From Neptuniibacter marinus (GTDB taxonomy: Bacteria; Pseudomonadota; Gammaproteobacteria; Pseudomonadales; Balneatricaceae), in assembly GCF_001597725.1 (NCBI RefSeq), contig NZ_LUTR01000003.1, positions 186,001 through 250,000 on the forward strand: a DNA stretch of 64,000 nt. Reading direction: 5' to 3'. A program made the translations under genes and the position numbers. Position 1 is the first letter of the stretch. Each line of letters begins with the position of its first letter. Positions 26,403-34,357 of this stretch are shown here, piece by piece. Below the pieces are notes generated by a model. The model was given only the letters and a program-made list of their open reading frames with translations. It did no database searches and was not told the origin of the DNA.

Positions 26403-27466
26403 ACCTTATTAATCGTTTACTTTTACAGTGTCGTTCCGGTTTTGAGAAAGAGGCTGCGGCGGAAATTACTGATAGGTGTGGGTCTGTAGGTATATATGGT
26501 TACTGCACGCTTAATGAGAACGACGGCTATCTCTTTTTTCATATTCAGCAAGAGGGCTATGCAGAAAAAGCGATACGAGAGCTCGGTTTCCACGAATTTA
26601 TCTTTATTCGTCAATGGATGGCTTGTGGTGACTGTCAACGTTTAGAACGAGAGGATCGTGTTGCTCAAATTGAAACTTTAATTGAAGGTTTTCCCTCCTG
26701 TTCTGATCTTTGGGTTGAATATCCAGATACGACCGATGGGCGAGAGTTAGCGACATTTTCGCGTAAATTCGGCTCCGCATTGGCACAAAAGTTACGTAAA
26801 TCTACTTTTTTGAAAAAAGAAAAACCGAACAAAGCCCTTCGGTTAATATTGTTTGTATTGACGGGTAGTGATGTTTATATAGGTTATTCTGCTGTGGCTA
26901 ATTCTGCACCTTGGCCGTTAGGGATTCCTCGGTTGAAGTTCCCTAAAAATGCACCTAGTCGTTCAACGTTAAAATTAGAAGAGGCATGGCATTGGTTTAT
27001 CCCTAAAAATGAGTGGGATGAACGTTTAGCACATGGTTCTCGTGCTGTTGATCTAGGCGCTGCGCCGGGCGGTTGGACTTGGCAACTTGTGCAGCGGAGT
27101 ATGTTTGTGGCCGCTGTTGATAATGGACCGATGCAGCCTGATTTAATGGAGACTGGGCAGGTTAACCATGTCCAAGAAGACGCATATAAATTTATTCCAG
27201 ATCAACCTGTTAATTTAATGGTTTGTGATGTGGTTGATAAACCGATTAAGACAGCGGATATGGCTGCTGACTGGGTGATCAATGGATGGTGTTCCGAAGC
27301 TATATTTAATCTTAAATTGCCAATGAAACAGCGTTACCAAGAGGTTACGGCATGTTTTACTTTGATCGCCGAGCGGTTTATGAATGCAGGGCTTGGTTAT
27401 GAATTGAGCGCTAAGCATCTTTACCATGATAGGGAAGAGATTACTTGTCTCTTGCGTATTCGTTAA
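26399..27466 (+). CDS. rlmM: 23S rRNA C2498 2'-O-ribose methyltransferase
   Basis: 355-residue SAM-dependent enzyme that methylates the ribose of C2498 in 23S rRNA. It matches E. coli RlmM throughout: LLLQCRSGFEKEAAAEI near the start (THUMP region), GIPRLKFPKNAPSRSTLKLEEA, the SAM site AVDLGAAPGGWTWQLV and the end LYHDREEITCLLR. The start is probably TTG at 26399, overlapping the hydrolase stop (TTGA), with AGGA nine bases upstream. Translational coupling with the hydrolase is likely. Confidence 0.96.
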   Translation: MNLINRLLLQCRSGFEKEAAAEITDRCGSVGIYGYCTLNENDGYLFFHIQQEGYAEKAIRELGFHEFIFIRQWMACGDCQRLEREDRVAQIETLIEGFPSCSDLWVEYPDTTDGRELATFSRKFGSALAQKLRKSTFLKKEKPNKALRLILFVLTGSDVYIGYSAVANSAPWPLGIPRLKFPKNAPSRSTLKLEEAWHWFIPKNEWDERLAHGSRAVDLGAAPGGWTWQLVQRSMFVAAVDNGPMQPDLMETGQVNHVQEDAYKFIPDQPVNLMVCDVVDKPIKTADMAADWVINGWCSEAIFNLKLPMKQRYQEVTACFTLIAERFMNAGLGYELSAKHLYHDREEITCLLRIR

Positions 27467-27500
27467 ATCGAAAACGCAGGAGACAAGTTTGTTTATCTTA
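27444..27500 (+). terminator. rlmM terminator that includes the end of the gene
   Basis: CTTGTCTCTTGCGT (27444-27457) pairs with ACGCAGGAGACAAG (27474-27487) with one wobble, and TTCG/CGAA extends the helix inward. The rlmM stop codon lies in the apical loop. TTTGTTTATCTT follows. Confidence 0.75.
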
Positions 27501-27779
27501 ATGTTCAAATATGGTGATTTTTTCTTCGCTTTCTAGCATTGGGTTAATCATCGCCATCATTTCTAAACGCTCTTCTGAGCTCGCCCAGCGTTGCCAGTCT
27601 TGCAGTGTTCTATAGGTTGCAATAACAAGCCGATGCTTATGATTGGTAACATTTTGTAATGCTTCTCCAGAGATAAAGCCGTGCGCTTGCATGGCGCGTT
27701 GTAAGGTTTCCCGTGCAACTTTGTCATAATGTATGACTAATTCATCTGCTATGTGACGTTCGATCATAACTCTGATCAT
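27498..27779 (-). CDS. antibiotic biosynthesis monooxygenase (ABM) family protein
   Basis: 93-residue protein of the dimeric ferredoxin-like ABM fold: IRVMIERHIADEL at the start, a long helix, then LVIATYRTLQDWQRWASSEERLEMM. The name comes from the founding member; small bacterial ABM proteins are mostly of unknown function, some binding haem or small phenols. It is convergent with rlmM and separate from other genes. Confidence 0.8.
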   Translation of the reverse strand: MIRVMIERHIADELVIHYDKVARETLQRAMQAHGFISGEALQNVTNHKHRLVIATYRTLQDWQRWASSEERLEMMAMINPMLESEEKITIFEH

Positions 27780-27929
27780 AGCGCTCTCCCCATCTGAAAT
27801 AACATATCTGTCTTATAGAATGGTTTATTTATGGCTTAAAAGCGATTTTAGTTAAGTAATTTGAGTTAAATTGCTTTTTCTGTCATAGGTAATTTGAGAC
27901 AATATGCAACTTTGTGCAAGAGACAAAAG

Positions 27930-28172
27930 ATGACAGATATCAAGGCAGACCATATTCTAGACGCGCAGGGATTATATTGTCCTGAGCCGGTTATGATGTT
28001 ACATAACCATGTCAGGGATATGGGAGTAGGGGAGATATTGCATATTATTGCAACAGATCCTTCAACTCAGCGTGATATCCCCAAATTTTGTAATTTTTTG
28101 GGTCATGAGTTGGTGGGAGAGTATGTAGAGCAGGAGCTTTTTGGGTATTATATCCGTAAAGGTGAGTGCTGA
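27930..28172 (+). CDS. tusA: sulfur carrier protein TusA
   Basis: 80-residue sulfur relay protein that takes persulfide sulfur from IscS for tRNA 2-thiouridine and other uses. The active Cys is C17 in [14 protein letters not shown], and [21 protein letters not shown] matches E. coli TusA closely. The ATG at 27930 is chosen; an upstream in-frame start would add 12 residues not seen in the family. It precedes the ProQ-like gene by 121 bp with a structured spacer. Confidence 0.96.
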   Translation: MTDIKADHILDAQGLYCPEPVMMLHNHVRDMGVGEILHIIATDPSTQRDIPKFCNFLGHELVGEYVEQELFGYYIRKGEC

Positions 28173-28212
28173 TATCCATCAGATTTTTTTAAAACCAAGC
28201 AATTATTTATCA

Positions 28213-28278
28213 ACTGGAACAGTTGCTTGAATCTGCTGAAATGCAGCAGAACAACCATACAAAGTAATATGTTCCAGT
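28213..28278 (+). promoter_or_regulatory. structured RNA leader before the ProQ-like gene
   Basis: ACTGGAACA (28213-28221) pairs perfectly with TGTTCCAGT (28270-28278). Inside, GTTG (28222-28225) pairs with CAAC (28252-28255) and TCTGCTG (28232-28238) with CAGCAGA (28244-28250). The ribosome site GAGG starts three bases after the outer stem. No T-run follows, so it is unlike a terminator. Confidence 0.6.
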
Positions 28279-28293
28279 CCGAGGCTTAACAAG

Positions 28294-28710
28294 GTGAATG
28301 ACGTAGTAAACAAAGCGCCAAAGGCGAAATCCAAAAACCGTGCTGCTAATATGGCTGCCCTGCAGCAGTTGATGGAAGCGTATCCTAAAACCTTTGATCG
28401 TAAGAATGTCAGACCTCTTAAAATCGGTATTCAGGAAGATTTGGTTGCTGATGAGAAGGTTGCAAAAAACAAGATTAAAAGAGCTTTAGCGAGCTATGTT
28501 CGTGCCCTAAATTATTATCGTTCTTTGCGTGAAGGCGCTGAACGTATTGATATTAATGGTGAAGCGGCGGGTGTTGTTACTAAAGAAGAGTCTGAATACG
28601 CAAAACAGAAGTTGAAAGAGATTAATAAAGCCCGTCAAGAAAAGCGTCAGGAACAAGAGCGGGAAGAGCGTTTAAGTATGAAATTAGAGATGTTAGTTAA
28701 TCGTAGCTAA
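28294..28710 (+). CDS. small ProQ/FinO-domain RNA-binding protein
   Basis: 138-residue basic protein. Residues about 18-95 form a ProQ/FinO domain: LMEAYPKTFDRKNVRPLKIGI, then KNKIKRALASYVRALNYYRSL. A charged C-terminal helix (QEKRQEQEREERLSMKLE) follows. It lacks the long linker and Tudor-like C-terminal domain of E. coli ProQ, so it belongs with the minimal group such as NMB1681/RocC types. Such proteins bind structured RNA ends and hairpins and affect small-RNA regulation. The start is a GTG behind GAGG, directly after a structured leader. Confidence 0.88.
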   Translation: MNDVVNKAPKAKSKNRAANMAALQQLMEAYPKTFDRKNVRPLKIGIQEDLVADEKVAKNKIKRALASYVRALNYYRSLREGAERIDINGEAAGVVTKEESEYAKQKLKEINKARQEKRQEQEREERLSMKLEMLVNRS

Positions 28711-28720
28711 ATCTTTTTTC

Positions 28721-28762
28721 AGGCATAAAAAAACGACGGCATGCCGTCGTTTTTTTATGCCT
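28721..28762. terminator. bidirectional terminator, 42-bp perfect palindrome
   Basis: AGGCATAAAAAAACGACGGC (28721-28740), a central AT, and the exact reverse complement (28743-28762). A and T tracts on both arms serve the convergent ProQ-like and lapD genes. Confidence 0.93.
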
Positions 28763-28776
28763 AAGCCTAACTGAAT

Positions 28777-30723
28777 CTAGCTTAGTTCTTTCGGTGAACC
28801 ATGTAGATAGCCTTGGCTACCATCAATCTCAAGCAGAGTTAACAATTGTAGCTGGCTTTCGCGTTCTACATGCTCTGCGTAGGCTTGAATATCTAAACTA
28901 TGGGCCACGCTGATTAAACTGCTAACAAAAAAGCGATCTTCTGCATTTTGGTCTATTTCTCGGATGAGGGAACCGTCAATTTTCACGTAATCAGGTTGTA
29001 CAGAGTACAAATAGGAGAAACCATTGGGGTGAACACCAAAATGGTCAACACCGAAGCCAATATCAAGCTCTTTTAATGCTTTTCTAAAGGTTGTTATGGC
29101 ATCAGTATTATTTAAAACAGCAGTTTCATCTACTTCAAATAGCAGTTTGCCTGCTAGGGATTTGCCCTTTAGTTGTTTGGATAGCCAATCAATCAATGAA
29201 TCACTTTGTATAGCTTCATGGCTTAAGTTTATGGTTAACGGGCAAGCTGCGCTCTCAATTTTTTGTAAGGCTAGCTCGATAACAGCACGATCCATTTCAG
29301 CCATAAGACCAAGCTCTTTTACTAAGTTGATAAATTCGCCTGCCGATGTGGCTTTGTTATCGCGGTCTAAAATACGTGTGAAAATTTCATCTTGGATCGG
29401 CATTGAGTTCGGGCTTTTACTATAGACGCTTTGTGCTTGTAAAAATATTTTACGCTGGTTTATAGCATTAGCGACATGCTGTTTCCAATCAGAAGGTTGG
29501 GTGATGCTGGTGTTTGCTTCGCTATTATATTGCTTCCAAAGTACACTTTCTTTGCTCGCTTCCTCGCTGGCGATTTTAGCATCGGATAGGAGTTGACTAC
29601 TATGACTTATATCGCTGCATTCACAGCTACCCACACTAATAATAGGGTGAGAGATATCTGTATTCATAAGCTGGCTTAATAGCTTACGGCTTTCTAAGTC
29701 GACTTTGTCCAGTTTTAGTTTTAATTGATCAAAGTTTGTATGACTGGTTAATAAAACGAAGTCAGCCCCTGTAATCCTTCCAAGGATAGATTGGTCTGCT
29801 TGTCGAGATACCTCTTCCAGCAGTGTGGCTAAGTGCTTGAGAAGGTTGTTGGTTTTGTCCATACCTACCTGTTGGTTGATCTCTTGCAGGTTGATCAAAT
29901 GGATATTAAACAGGGTGCCCTTACCAAAATCTTTACGGTAATCAATTCGTTCTGCTAATTGAGTGATTGTGGCTCTTTGGTTAGATAAGCCCGTTAGATT
30001 ATCTTGATAGGCGTTACGGCGAAGCTCTTCAATATTTCGAGCCTGCTCTTCAAACATACCTTTTACGCGTCTAATCATGCGATTCATCGCTTCGACAACT
30101 TGGCGCAATTCTCGAGTGCTTGGTAGTTTTTCTTGTTCTATGTAACGTTTTTCTGAAAGCGCTATAGCTTGCTGTTCGACACTGTTTAGTGGTCTTAATA
30201 AATATCGGATCAGGCCGCTAATAGCTAATAGGCAGATGATGGAAAGAGATACAAACAAAATTATACTATCTTCAGCTCCCTTCCATAACTTATCGTATGC
30301 ATAGTCTGCACTACTTTGTACATAAATTTTACCCACCTGTTGCCATTGATAAGTGACTTCTCGATACATAGAGGGGGGGGTGATAACGACTAAATTCTGG
30401 AACCACTGGGGAATATCATCGCTAATTGTTGATGGCATACTTTTTTCGAATAAGATGCCTTGTTCAGCATTAGTTACGATGATTTGTTGGTAGAAACCGC
30501 TGTCAAAAATAGCGTTAACTGCGGTTTCCACAGTTGCGCTATCGTTCTCTGCCATATAAGGACCGAGGTAGAGGCCTAAGTGTGTTGCGGAGTCCTGCGC
30601 GTGCGATTCTAATTGGTCTTGTAGTATTGAACGCGAACTTTCTGACATAATATACAAAGTGCCAGAAACCAAGCCGATAAGAATGGCAAATATCGCAGCT
30701 ATCAGTTGGTTTACTAGTGACAT
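28777..30723 (-). CDS. lapD: LapD-type c-di-GMP receptor
   Basis: 648-residue inner-membrane receptor controlling the periplasmic protease LapG. Order: TM1 (about 8-28), a periplasmic LapD/MoxY domain to about 150, TM2, HAMP, a degenerate GGDEF domain (the loop reads ITGADF) and a degenerate EAL domain (QDEIFTRI in place of ExxLxR). Both domains should therefore bind signal rather than make or break it. The start at 30723 has GAGGAG seven bases upstream and is preferred to an ATG six codons earlier. It follows lapG by 23 bp. Confidence 0.92.
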   Translation of the reverse strand: MSLVNQLIAAIFAILIGLVSGTLYIMSESSRSILQDQLESHAQDSATHLGLYLGPYMAENDSATVETAVNAIFDSGFYQQIIVTNAEQGILFEKSMPSTISDDIPQWFQNLVVITPPSMYREVTYQWQQVGKIYVQSSADYAYDKLWKGAEDSIILFVSLSIICLLAISGLIRYLLRPLNSVEQQAIALSEKRYIEQEKLPSTRELRQVVEAMNRMIRRVKGMFEEQARNIEELRRNAYQDNLTGLSNQRATITQLAERIDYRKDFGKGTLFNIHLINLQEINQQVGMDKTNNLLKHLATLLEEVSRQADQSILGRITGADFVLLTSHTNFDQLKLKLDKVDLESRKLLSQLMNTDISHPIISVGSCECSDISHSSQLLSDAKIASEEASKESVLWKQYNSEANTSITQPSDWKQHVANAINQRKIFLQAQSVYSKSPNSMPIQDEIFTRILDRDNKATSAGEFINLVKELGLMAEMDRAVIELALQKIESAACPLTINLSHEAIQSDSLIDWLSKQLKGKSLAGKLLFEVDETAVLNNTDAITTFRKALKELDIGFGVDHFGVHPNGFSYLYSVQPDYVKIDGSLIREIDQNAEDRFFVSSLISVAHSLDIQAYAEHVERESQLQLLTLLEIDGSQGYLHGSPKELS

Positions 30724-30746
30724 AGTATTGCTCCTCGTCATTAAAC

Positions 30747-31466
30747 CTAGCGCAGGTTAATGTCTTTGTTTTCAATTCTTGATTGCAACTTAACCCAGGG
30801 TTTTAAACGATCAGATGTGCCGACTAATGTCGTTCTACGGCCCATTTTAGATATCCAAAGTTTATCACCATTGAAGCTGTAAACATGCAGCAAATCAGGG
30901 CGTTTTGATGCGGGTAAGATTGTGCCATTGATATTGTCGAGTATTAATGGGATAGCGCTCTGATTGGGGTAATAGGTTAAGACCATATGTGCTTGGTTAT
31001 ACTCTAATGCTTTTACGTAGGCTAAATTCATTTTTTCCACAGGTACACCCAGTTCTTTCAAGGTGTAATATTTAGCAATGCTGAAATCTTCGCAATCACC
31101 GCCATTTGTTATGAGAAACTCGACGGGGGTTGCCCAGTAATCTTTTTTCTTCCAGTGTTTGATATCATCTAGAAAGCGCACTTGGTTAAAAAAATCGTTT
31201 ACCTGTTCTAGCTTATCCTGCTCGCTCTCATTGGCCAGCGTTATAAGCAACTCCTGCCAAATTTCTAATCGGCGCTGTGCTTTTGCTCCGTACTGCTTAC
31301 CTAGCTTTTCTATATCTGCTTGGCTAAGGCGAATGCTTTCATCTGCCCCCACTTGAATGAAAATTAGGCAGGATAGTGCTAGCATAAATGCCAGTAGAGA
31401 TAGATGGCATTGGTTGCTAAAACTGCGCTTGTCTATAGAGCGAACTGAATTCAATGTTGAGTCCAT
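30747..31466 (-). CDS. lapG: periplasmic cysteine protease LapG
   Basis: 239-residue transglutaminase-like cysteine peptidase that releases large LapA-type adhesins from the cell surface when c-di-GMP is low. An N-terminal export segment (about 22-40) is followed by the catalytic triad C125 (in GGDCEDFS), H160 (AHMVLTYY) and D177 (LILDN). The calcium-binding acidic residues around D124-E126 are present. The adhesin substrate is not in this window. Operon with lapD and the upstream DUF3080 gene (10 bp gap). Confidence 0.94.
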   Translation of the reverse strand: MDSTLNSVRSIDKRSFSNQCHLSLLAFMLALSCLIFIQVGADESIRLSQADIEKLGKQYGAKAQRRLEIWQELLITLANESEQDKLEQVNDFFNQVRFLDDIKHWKKKDYWATPVEFLITNGGDCEDFSIAKYYTLKELGVPVEKMNLAYVKALEYNQAHMVLTYYPNQSAIPLILDNINGTILPASKRPDLLHVYSFNGDKLWISKMGRRTTLVGTSDRLKPWVKLQSRIENKDINLR

Positions 31467-31476
31467 AACCTAATGG

Positions 31477-32574
31477 TCAATCACTATGTGTAGGCATCAT
31501 GCCACATTGTTTGAGCAGTTTCTGCCAGCTTTGCGTATGTTTATCCCGTGCAAAAATATATTGTGCCCATAAACTATCTGGTTTCGAGTTGGATAGTATT
31601 AAACGTTGATAAATTTCTAGTTGCTTAGAGGGTTTCAAATTGTAGTTATTAAACGAATCAATTAGTTGATTGTTGGCTGATCTCCATTCTATCGCATACT
31701 TGTGGACCATAGCTAAATAGGGCTGGACCTCACCAATATAATATTTATAAAAAACGTTTTGTATAATTCTAGCTCTTCTAGAGGGCGTATTGTTAAAACA
31801 CAGCTGTTTTTTTTGTAATCCATGCTCAATCGTTTGCGATGCATTCATTAAATGGGCAGTCAGCAATTGAAGAGAACTTAGAATTTTAGGACCCGAGCGG
31901 TTGTTATATAGAATTTTATAATTAGATTCTAAGTTATTGAGCGCTTGAGGGATTTCCCATTGGGTATCTAGGCGGGGGGATTTAATAATATCGGTTAAGG
32001 TTTTAATCGCATTGATGCTGTTCTGCGTACTACCATCATCCAGTAAAGGTAGTAGATCTTTAGCGCGTGAGAAGTTTAGTTCTATCTCTTTTGCGGTGAA
32101 TATACCGTTCCATAGTTCTGAAGGTAGGTTTTCCTTTTTTATCTGATAAATAGTATCAACTTGGGCCAGTAGCTTTTGATCCACTTGAGTATCAGTGTTT
32201 AATTTTTTCCTACACTTTTCTAATGCATGAAAAAATATTAACTCATAATACATTTTTTGCGAGGGAGCATAAACTTTGCCTAAGGAGCTATTTCGTTCCG
32301 CAATTAAAGGTAATAACTTACATTCTTTTAAGCTCATAACGTCGAGTAGGCCCTCTCTGATCTCTTTAGTGGGGCGGATCAGATGGCGACGAAGGGGGAA
32401 CTGGTGACGAGAGGGGGTATCTTCTACATGTAATTGGTCAACCTTGAGTACATTGCTAATTCTGTATTGGTAGTTATTTAGCATCTCTTCAGGTGTGTCT
32501 CGCTCACAGCCTGTAAGGATTAGGGTCAGTAAGGTTCCCCATAAAAGGTGATAGCTATATCGAAAGAGAGGCAT
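31477..32574 (-). CDS. DUF3080 lipoprotein
   Basis: 365-residue predicted lipoprotein with a signal peptide ending in the lipobox LTGC (C23). The rest is mostly helical, beginning RDTPEEMLNNYQYRISNVL and with no recognised catalytic motif. The layout and the conserved LRRHLIRPTKEIREGLLDVM segment match DUF3080, whose role is unknown. It overlaps the norM stop by 20 bp and precedes lapG by 10 bp, so it is in the same transcript as the Lap genes. Confidence 0.85.
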   Translation of the reverse strand: MPLFRYSYHLLWGTLLTLILTGCERDTPEEMLNNYQYRISNVLKVDQLHVEDTPSRHQFPLRRHLIRPTKEIREGLLDVMSLKECKLLPLIAERNSSLGKVYAPSQKMYYELIFFHALEKCRKKLNTDTQVDQKLLAQVDTIYQIKKENLPSELWNGIFTAKEIELNFSRAKDLLPLLDDGSTQNSINAIKTLTDIIKSPRLDTQWEIPQALNNLESNYKILYNNRSGPKILSSLQLLTAHLMNASQTIEHGLQKKQLCFNNTPSRRARIIQNVFYKYYIGEVQPYLAMVHKYAIEWRSANNQLIDSFNNYNLKPSKQLEIYQRLILSNSKPDSLWAQYIFARDKHTQSWQKLLKQCGMMPTHSD

Positions 32575-33913
32575 GTAAGGTCTGCTTGCTTTTCCACGTT
32601 AAACGAGAGAGTAACAGTATAGCGCTAATTGTTAGGCCGATTAAAAGACCAATCCAAAAACCACTAGGTCCCATTTGTGCAGCAATTAGATCTGTTTTGC
32701 CTAAAATATAGCCTGTTGGTAAGCCTACAAGCCAGCATGAAATAAAGACAAGGATAAGAGGGAATTGTGTGTCTTTGTAGCCCCTTAGGGCGCCAGAACA
32801 GGTGATTTGTATAGCATCTGATAGTTGGAATACGGCAGCTATTGTTAGAAGGGTGGTCGCAATCTTAATGATCTCTACATCTGCAGTGTATAAGGAGGCT
32901 ATTTGTTGGGCAAAAAATGCGATAAGCCCAGAGCTAATTAAAGCAATAGATAAGGTGATGATTAAACCTGCTTTTGCACTATGAATCGCCCCTGCTGCAT
33001 TTTGGGCTCCTAATTGATGCCCAACTCGAATGGTGAGTGCAAAAGAGATGCTCAATGGAATCATAAAGACGAGCCCAGTAAAGGTTATAGTGATCTGGTG
33101 AGAGGCAATAATTATTTCGCCAAGGTCAGCTATTAAGAGGGCGATCACAGAAAACATGCTCACTTCGATCAATAAGGCAAACCCTATAGGTAGACCTAAT
33201 GCTACATAGCGTTTAAAAGCATCGATTTCGGGGAGTTTCCAGCCATTCAGTGGGGATAGTTTCCTAAATGTGTTGGCATTGGTTAGGTAGATAATAGAGA
33301 CAAATAACATTAGCCACATCACAATTGCGCTAGCCCAGCCGCAACCAACCCCACCGAGTTGAGGGAAACCTAATTCTCCATAAATTAGCAGGTAATTAAG
33401 TGGGATATTACATAGAAGACCAAAGACAGCAATTTTCATAGCGGGTTGGGTTTTGCCAAAGCCTTCGATATAGCTGCGGATCAGTTGGTATAGAAGTAAA
33501 GCAGGTATGCCCCATGAGATTGCAGCAAGGTACTCCATGGTTAGTATTGCTAAATGGGGTTCTACATCCATGAAAGCTAAGATGGGGGCGCAGTTATGTA
33601 GAAAAAACATAGAGCAAAGGCTTAGTAGAATCACAATAAGTGATCCTTGGTGAAGTGTTTCATTTGCTTGGTGAGGTTTCTCTTCGCCTACAAAATGCGC
33701 AACCATCGGCGTTGTTGCCATTAAAATCCCTTGGCAAGCAATAAATATAGGTAGCCAAATGCTCGAGCCTAAAGATACAGCAGCAAGGTCGGTTGAACTA
33801 AAACGACCCGCCATAAGGGTATCGACAAACCCCATGGAAGTTTGCGCTATTTGTGCGATCGCAATAGGGAAACCGAGATTAAGCAATAACTTGATTTCAG
33901 AAAGGTATTTCAG
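32555..33913 (-). CDS. norM: NorM-type MATE efflux pump, probable CTG start
   Basis: 452-residue cation-coupled multidrug efflux protein with twelve hydrophobic segments. IAQIAQTSMGFVDTLMAGRFS, LGGVGCGWASAIVMW and CSGALRGYKDTQFPLI match E. coli NorM. The first standard start codon (TTG at 33886) would drop the N-terminal segment. Upstream codons in the same frame read LKYLSEIKLLL, which aligns with MQKYISEARLLL of E. coli NorM. A CTG at 33913 has GGAG (33921-33924) seven bases upstream, so I take CTG as the probable start. Confidence 0.88.
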   Translation of the reverse strand: MKYLSEIKLLLNLGFPIAIAQIAQTSMGFVDTLMAGRFSSTDLAAVSLGSSIWLPIFIACQGILMATTPMVAHFVGEEKPHQANETLHQGSLIVILLSLCSMFFLHNCAPILAFMDVEPHLAILTMEYLAAISWGIPALLLYQLIRSYIEGFGKTQPAMKIAVFGLLCNIPLNYLLIYGELGFPQLGGVGCGWASAIVMWLMLFVSIIYLTNANTFRKLSPLNGWKLPEIDAFKRYVALGLPIGFALLIEVSMFSVIALLIADLGEIIIASHQITITFTGLVFMIPLSISFALTIRVGHQLGAQNAAGAIHSAKAGLIITLSIALISSGLIAFFAQQIASLYTADVEIIKIATTLLTIAAVFQLSDAIQITCSGALRGYKDTQFPLILVFISCWLVGLPTGYILGKTDLIAAQMGPSGFWIGLLIGLTISAILLLSRLTWKSKQTLHASLSI

Positions 33914-33972
33914 CGTTCTGCTCCAGTAAAATAAGGACTAGTTTTATATAGTAAAGAAGCTGTAGGTTTACT

Positions 33973-34206
33973 TTAACGAGTATTTTCTTCTAAAAGTTCG
34001 AGTATTTGTATCGCTTCAGTTGCTGATTGACCACAAAAATCTGGTTCCGCTTTAAAGTCTGCGCATGCTTTCGGCCGATCGGGATGGTGGAAGATAGCAC
34101 AGCGTAGAGTTTCTGTAAGATGTTGGCATCTGACACCGGCAGGTTTTTGGAGGCTACTGATACTTGGAGCTATACAGCATGCCCCGCATTTTTCTCTGCA
34201 CTGCAT
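33973..34206 (-). CDS. YkgJ-like cysteine-cluster protein
   Basis: 77-residue protein with eight cysteines: CREKCGACC at the N-terminus (C3, C7, C10, C11), then CQHL, CAIF, CADF and FCG. This is the YkgJ/UPF0153 zinc- or iron-cluster pattern. Function is unknown. It may be the first gene of the norM-lap transcript, with a 59-bp gap. Confidence 0.85.
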   Translation of the reverse strand: MQCREKCGACCIAPSISSLQKPAGVRCQHLTETLRCAIFHHPDRPKACADFKAEPDFCGQSATEAIQILELLEENTR

Positions 34207-34264
34207 AGTGTAATGTGCTTCATATAGATTAAGAGGTGGGTATTGTACGTTGGCAATCAGTAAA

Positions 34265-34297
34265 GAAAAAGGCCGATAGTGTTATCGGCCTTTTAAA
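34265..34297. terminator. bidirectional terminator after mqo
   Basis: GGCCGATA (34271-34278) and TATCGGCC (34283-34290) form a perfect stem with a GTGT loop, flanked by AAAAA and TTTT. On the minus strand it ends mqo transcription. Confidence 0.88.
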
Positions 34298-34357
34298 GTT
34301 TGAGCTAGCTTTTAGCTTCAGTCGCGAGTTTGTTGATGAGTTGATACTACCTGCTGG

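Noticed and set aside
28721-28762. 42-bp palindrome as a mobile-element end or attachment site
   Set aside because: It lies between convergent genes with A and T tracts in place for both, so a bidirectional terminator explains it fully.
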